A stretch of 64,000 nucleotides of DNA from Paralithodes platypus (Eukaryota; Arthropoda; Malacostraca; Decapoda; Lithodidae). The stretch covers positions 2,985,550 through 3,049,549 of the forward strand of contig CM064539.1 of NCBI GenBank assembly GCA_032716605.1. Reading direction: 5' to 3'. Positions 61,261-64,000 of this stretch are shown piece after piece. Position 1 is the first letter of the stretch, and every line of letters begins with the position of its first letter. Both the position numbers and the translations under genes were made by a program. The notes below the pieces were generated by a model, which was not told the origin of the DNA, made no database searches, and was given only the letters and a program-made list of their open reading frames with translations.

Positions 61261-61895
61261 GTGGGGAGATAAAGAGAGATGGAAGGTGGGGAGGTGGAAG
61301 GTGGAGAGATGGAAGGTAGGAAGTTGGAGAGATGGAGAGATGGAAGGTGGGAAGATGGAGAGATGGAAGGTGGGAAGATGGAGAGATGGAAGGTGGGGAG
61401 ATGGAGAGATGGAAGGTGGGGAGATGGAGAGATGGAAGGTGGGGAGATGGAGAGATGGAAGGTGGGGAGATGGAGATATAGAGGTGGGGAGATGGAGAGA
61501 TGGAAGGTGGGGAGATGGAGAGATGGAAGGTGGGGAGATGGAAGGTGGGGAGATGGAGAGATGGAAGGTGGGGAGATGGAGAGATGAAAGGTGGGGAGAT
61601 GGAGAGATAGAGGTGGGGAGATGGAGATATAGAGGTGGGGAGATGGAGAGATGGAAGGTGGGGAGATGGAGAGATGGAAGGTGGGGAGATGGAGAGATAG
61701 AGGTGGGGAGATGGAGATATAGAGGTGGGGAGATGGAAGGTGGGGAGATGGAGAGATGGAAGGTGGGGAGATGGAGAGATGGAAGGTGGGGAGATGGAAG
61801 GTGGGGAGATGGAGAGATGGAAGGTGGCGAGATGGAGGATGGGCAGATGGAGAGATGGAAGGCGGGGAGATGGAAGATGGGGAGATGGAGAGATG
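61261..61895. repeat. 23-bp purine-rich minisatellite
   Basis: Unit GGTGGGGAGATGGAGAGATG plus GAA, with variant units carrying GATATAGA. The 266-codon plus frame (DGRWGDGEMEGGEMERWK) and the 273-codon minus frame (SISPPSISPSPHL) are two readings of it. Confidence 0.97.
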
Positions 61896-62489
61896 AAAAT
61901 AGCAAGCAAGGAAAGAGGAAGTTAAAGAGGAGGAGAGAAGAGGAAGATGGAAAGATGGAGGATAAAAAGAGGAAATCAGGGAGAGAGAGAGAAGAAAAAT
62001 ATATGGAAAATAGGAGAGGAAGGTGAAACAATATTAGGAGGCAAAGATAAGAGAAAATAAAAATGGAAAATAAATTGAAGACACAGAAGAGGAAGAGGAG
62101 GAAAGGAAGAATAGTGAGGTAAGGGGTGAAGGATGATAGAGAAGATAGAATGATATAACTGGAATAGATATAGAATAGATATAGATAATAGATAATGGAA
62201 TAGATATAGAAATGATATAACTGGATAGAATGAAATAACTGGACAAATACATGGGCGACGGAAAAGAGAAAATTAAGATAGTTAGGGGTGACGGAAGATT
62301 GGAATAATACAAAAGTGGAAAGCAGGGAGCAGGAAAGAATGGAAGTTAGTGAGGAGTATGGGAAATGGTGGTCGGGAAAGGATAAACAAAATTATATAGA
62401 GGTGAGGACAAAATGGAAGAGTTCAGGAAAAGGAAGACTGTGACAACATGAGTACAAAGGAAAACAAGCAACAACACATATATTGATCC
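61896..62489. repeat. Purine-rich low-complexity DNA
   Basis: GAAGAGGAGGA and GATATAGAATAGATA words. No gene. Confidence 0.7.
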
Positions 62490-62823
62490 TTAAGGGGAGA
62501 CGAGTCGCTTCTCTGGTCCCCTTTCTCCCTCGTGTTAAGGCCCATTTGTTTTGAGATTTTATGAACTTTCGCCCCATTTCTGTCAACTTTAAGACCTTTC
62601 CTGTCAATTAGGTCTCGATTTTTTTCCTGGCGAGCGATAGCGAGCCTGTAATTTAAGAGGAATCGGCCTTCGGCCAGGACATTTTCTACCGAAAAATTTA
62701 CAAATTTACCTTGAAAGGGGGTCTAGGGGTTTCAATTAAAGGTAGATGGAGGTCTAGCGAGGAAACTAGAAAAATAATAAATACAAACAAAAATTGACAA
62801 AAAGTGAAGGATCTCCCCGTAAG
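62490..62823 (+). mobile_element. Family B2 element, full length
   Basis: TTAAGGGGAGACGAGTCGC to AGGATCTCCCCGTAA. Core GGCGAGCGATAGCGAGCC, TCGGCCTTCGGCCAGG and TTTCTACCGAAAAATTTAC. Confidence 0.9.
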
Positions 62824-62954
62824 AGACTGTATGTATCTAAGCTACCTAGTCAACGTGGAAAACAACATAACATTTTGGGAGGCTATTCATTTGAAAAAGC
62901 AGTTAATTGGCGGTTAAGAGCGAGATATCTATCAAGGCGATTTATGATGTATGT
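62824..62954. other. Unassigned DNA
   Basis: No feature seen. Confidence 0.4.
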
Positions 62955-63168
62955 GAATAATTTGTGGAGTTTTCTGGGTTTGGAGATATTAATTCACATA
63001 CACCACACACAGACAGAGTAGTTCGGATTGCAGGGCAAGTGAGTGGGGGAGGATGAGAAGGGGTAGGTGGTGTGGGGATTGGTATTGGTGATGGCGAGGG
63101 CCTAGCTATGGTGTGTGAGGGAGTCCTGGGGGACTCAGAGGAGTCGGGTTACTTGAACTCCTCGTCCT

Positions 63169-63263
63169 GGACACTTGATCCTCAGTGTTTTGGAGGACAA
63201 GCAACCTAGAAGGGTCACTAGATCTGTTGTTGCTTGATTTCCTTTGTACTCCTTTGTACTCCT
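63169..63263 (+). mobile_element. Retroposon 3' end H, 95-bp insertion in segment P
   Basis: GGACACTTGATCCTCAGTG to CCTTTGTACT twice. Absent at the equivalent place in copy 1 (about 28089), with TCCT at both junctions. Confidence 0.92.
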
Positions 63264-63454
63264 CCATGGCCTTCTTGCGCACTGCGGTCACCTTCATAGT
63301 GTGGGGCTTCAAGGTCCTTTTCCTGCACTGGCCAGTCCCCAGCCCTGAATGGCACAGCCTACACCCTCTTCCGGCTAATGTTTAAGTCAGGGTCCCTGGG
63401 CTCCCCAGAAGAGTCCGTGTACATCTTCTCCTCCACTCTTCCCCTATAGGTTAG

Positions 63455-64000
63455 GGTTGTCTATGGTGTTAGGCGGTCCCCCTGTAATAGGGGTGTCTCT
63501 GGTAATAGCTGTCCCCCTGGTATCTGAAAGGGGTGTGGTCCCCCTGTAATAGGGGTGTCTCTAGTGATAGCTGTCCCCCTGGTATCTAAAAGGGGTGTGG
63601 TCCCCCTGTAGTAGGGGTGTCTGGTGATAGCTGTCCCCCTGGTATCTGAAAGGGGTGTGTCCCCCTGTAATAGGGGTGTCTCTGGTGATAGGTGTCCCCC
63701 TGGTATCTGAAAGGGGTGTGTCCCCCTGTAATAGGGGTGTCTCTGGTGATAGCTGTCCCCCTGGTATCTGAAAGGGGTGTGTCCCCCTGTAATAGGGGTG
63801 TCTCTGGTGATAGGTGTCCCCCTGGTATCTGAAAGGGGTGTGTCCCCCTGTAATACGGGTGTCTCTGGTGATAGGTGTCCCCCTGGTATCTGAAAGGAGT
63901 GTGTCCCCCTGTAATAGGGGTGTCTCTGATGATAGCTGTCCCCCTGGTATCTGAAAGGGGTGTGGTCCCCCTGTAATAGGGGTGTCCCTGGTGGTAGCTG
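63455..64000. repeat. 61-bp minisatellite, at least 9 units
   Basis: Unit with CTGGTATCTGAAAGGGGTGT and AATAGGGGTGTCTCTGGTG, continuing past the window edge. Confidence 0.97.

Larger units (their letters stand above)
62955..64000. repeat. Paralogous segment P, copy 2 (runs off the window)
   Basis: Matches 27873-28547 from AATAATTTGTGGAGTTTTCT. Differs by a 95-bp H insertion and a larger minisatellite. Confidence 0.93.

Noticed and set aside
61210..62031. Overlapping frames of 266 (plus) and 273 (minus) codons
   Set aside because: Both are translations of the 23-bp purine array; no unique domain.

Overview
The window looks like repeat-dominated, intergenic DNA from an animal, most likely an arthropod and plausibly a malacostracan (decapod-type) crustacean. 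This rests on three things: non-LTR retrotransposon reverse transcriptases of a type I associate with crustacean genomes, AACCTAA/TTAGG-like patches (TTAGG is the arthropod telomere motif), and very dense simple repeats. It is an inference that no database search supports. I found no convincing host protein-coding gene, rRNA or functional tRNA gene. Almost all open frames are either the translation of tandem repeats or fragments of retrotransposon proteins.

Most of the complex sequence belongs to a few families, named here by letter. A: about 390-bp foldback elements ending in TTAA, with arms of about 150 bp. B and its divergent form B2: about 330-370-bp elements that begin TTAAGGGGAG and end CTCCCCTTAA. 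C and its subfamily C2: about 215-bp palindromes that begin TTAACCC and end GGGTTAA. E: about 240 bp, also TTAACCC-ended. D: MITE with GCCGGTATCACACGAG termini. F: about 212-bp palindrome beginning TATAGTC. K: MITE with 25-bp inverted repeats in a TA context. There are also three or four tRNA-derived SINE families, short retroposon 3' ends (H, I, L, M), a Helitron-like element and several LINE fragments. The best LINE is at 15.4-17.6 kb, minus strand, and keeps a YADD motif.

Layout. 0-5.4 kb: mostly unassigned AT-rich DNA plus a 19-bp satellite. 5.4-14.4 kb: a dense nest of A, B, C and C2 elements, a Helitron and 25-, 40- and 16-bp arrays. 14.6-17.6 kb: an A element flanked by a direct duplication, then the main LINE. 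18.7-25 kb: polypurine DNA, a 0.4-kb segmental duplication and a 20-bp array. 25-31 kb: LINE tails, B/C/F elements, a SINE and a 61-bp minisatellite. 31-36 kb: a second LINE type, a 36-bp array and a 70-C homopolymer. 36-45 kb: LINE fragments, TGG-rich DNA and a (GA)n of about 140 bp. 44-50 kb: A elements with flanking duplications, K, D, F and a LINE. 50-58 kb: C2 pair, SINEs and a B/A composite cluster. 58-64 kb: about 3 kb of polypurine minisatellites and a second copy of the 28-kb segment.

The elements interact mainly by nesting. B sits in C, C2 in C, a LINE in C2, C in a SINE and a SINE in A, nearly always at TTAA. The most unusual signal is that TTAA elements are repeatedly flanked by direct copies of host DNA, from about 16 to 400 bp long, often bounded by TTAA. 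The A and B families also share a core of two adjacent hairpins, one of which shows paired substitutions.
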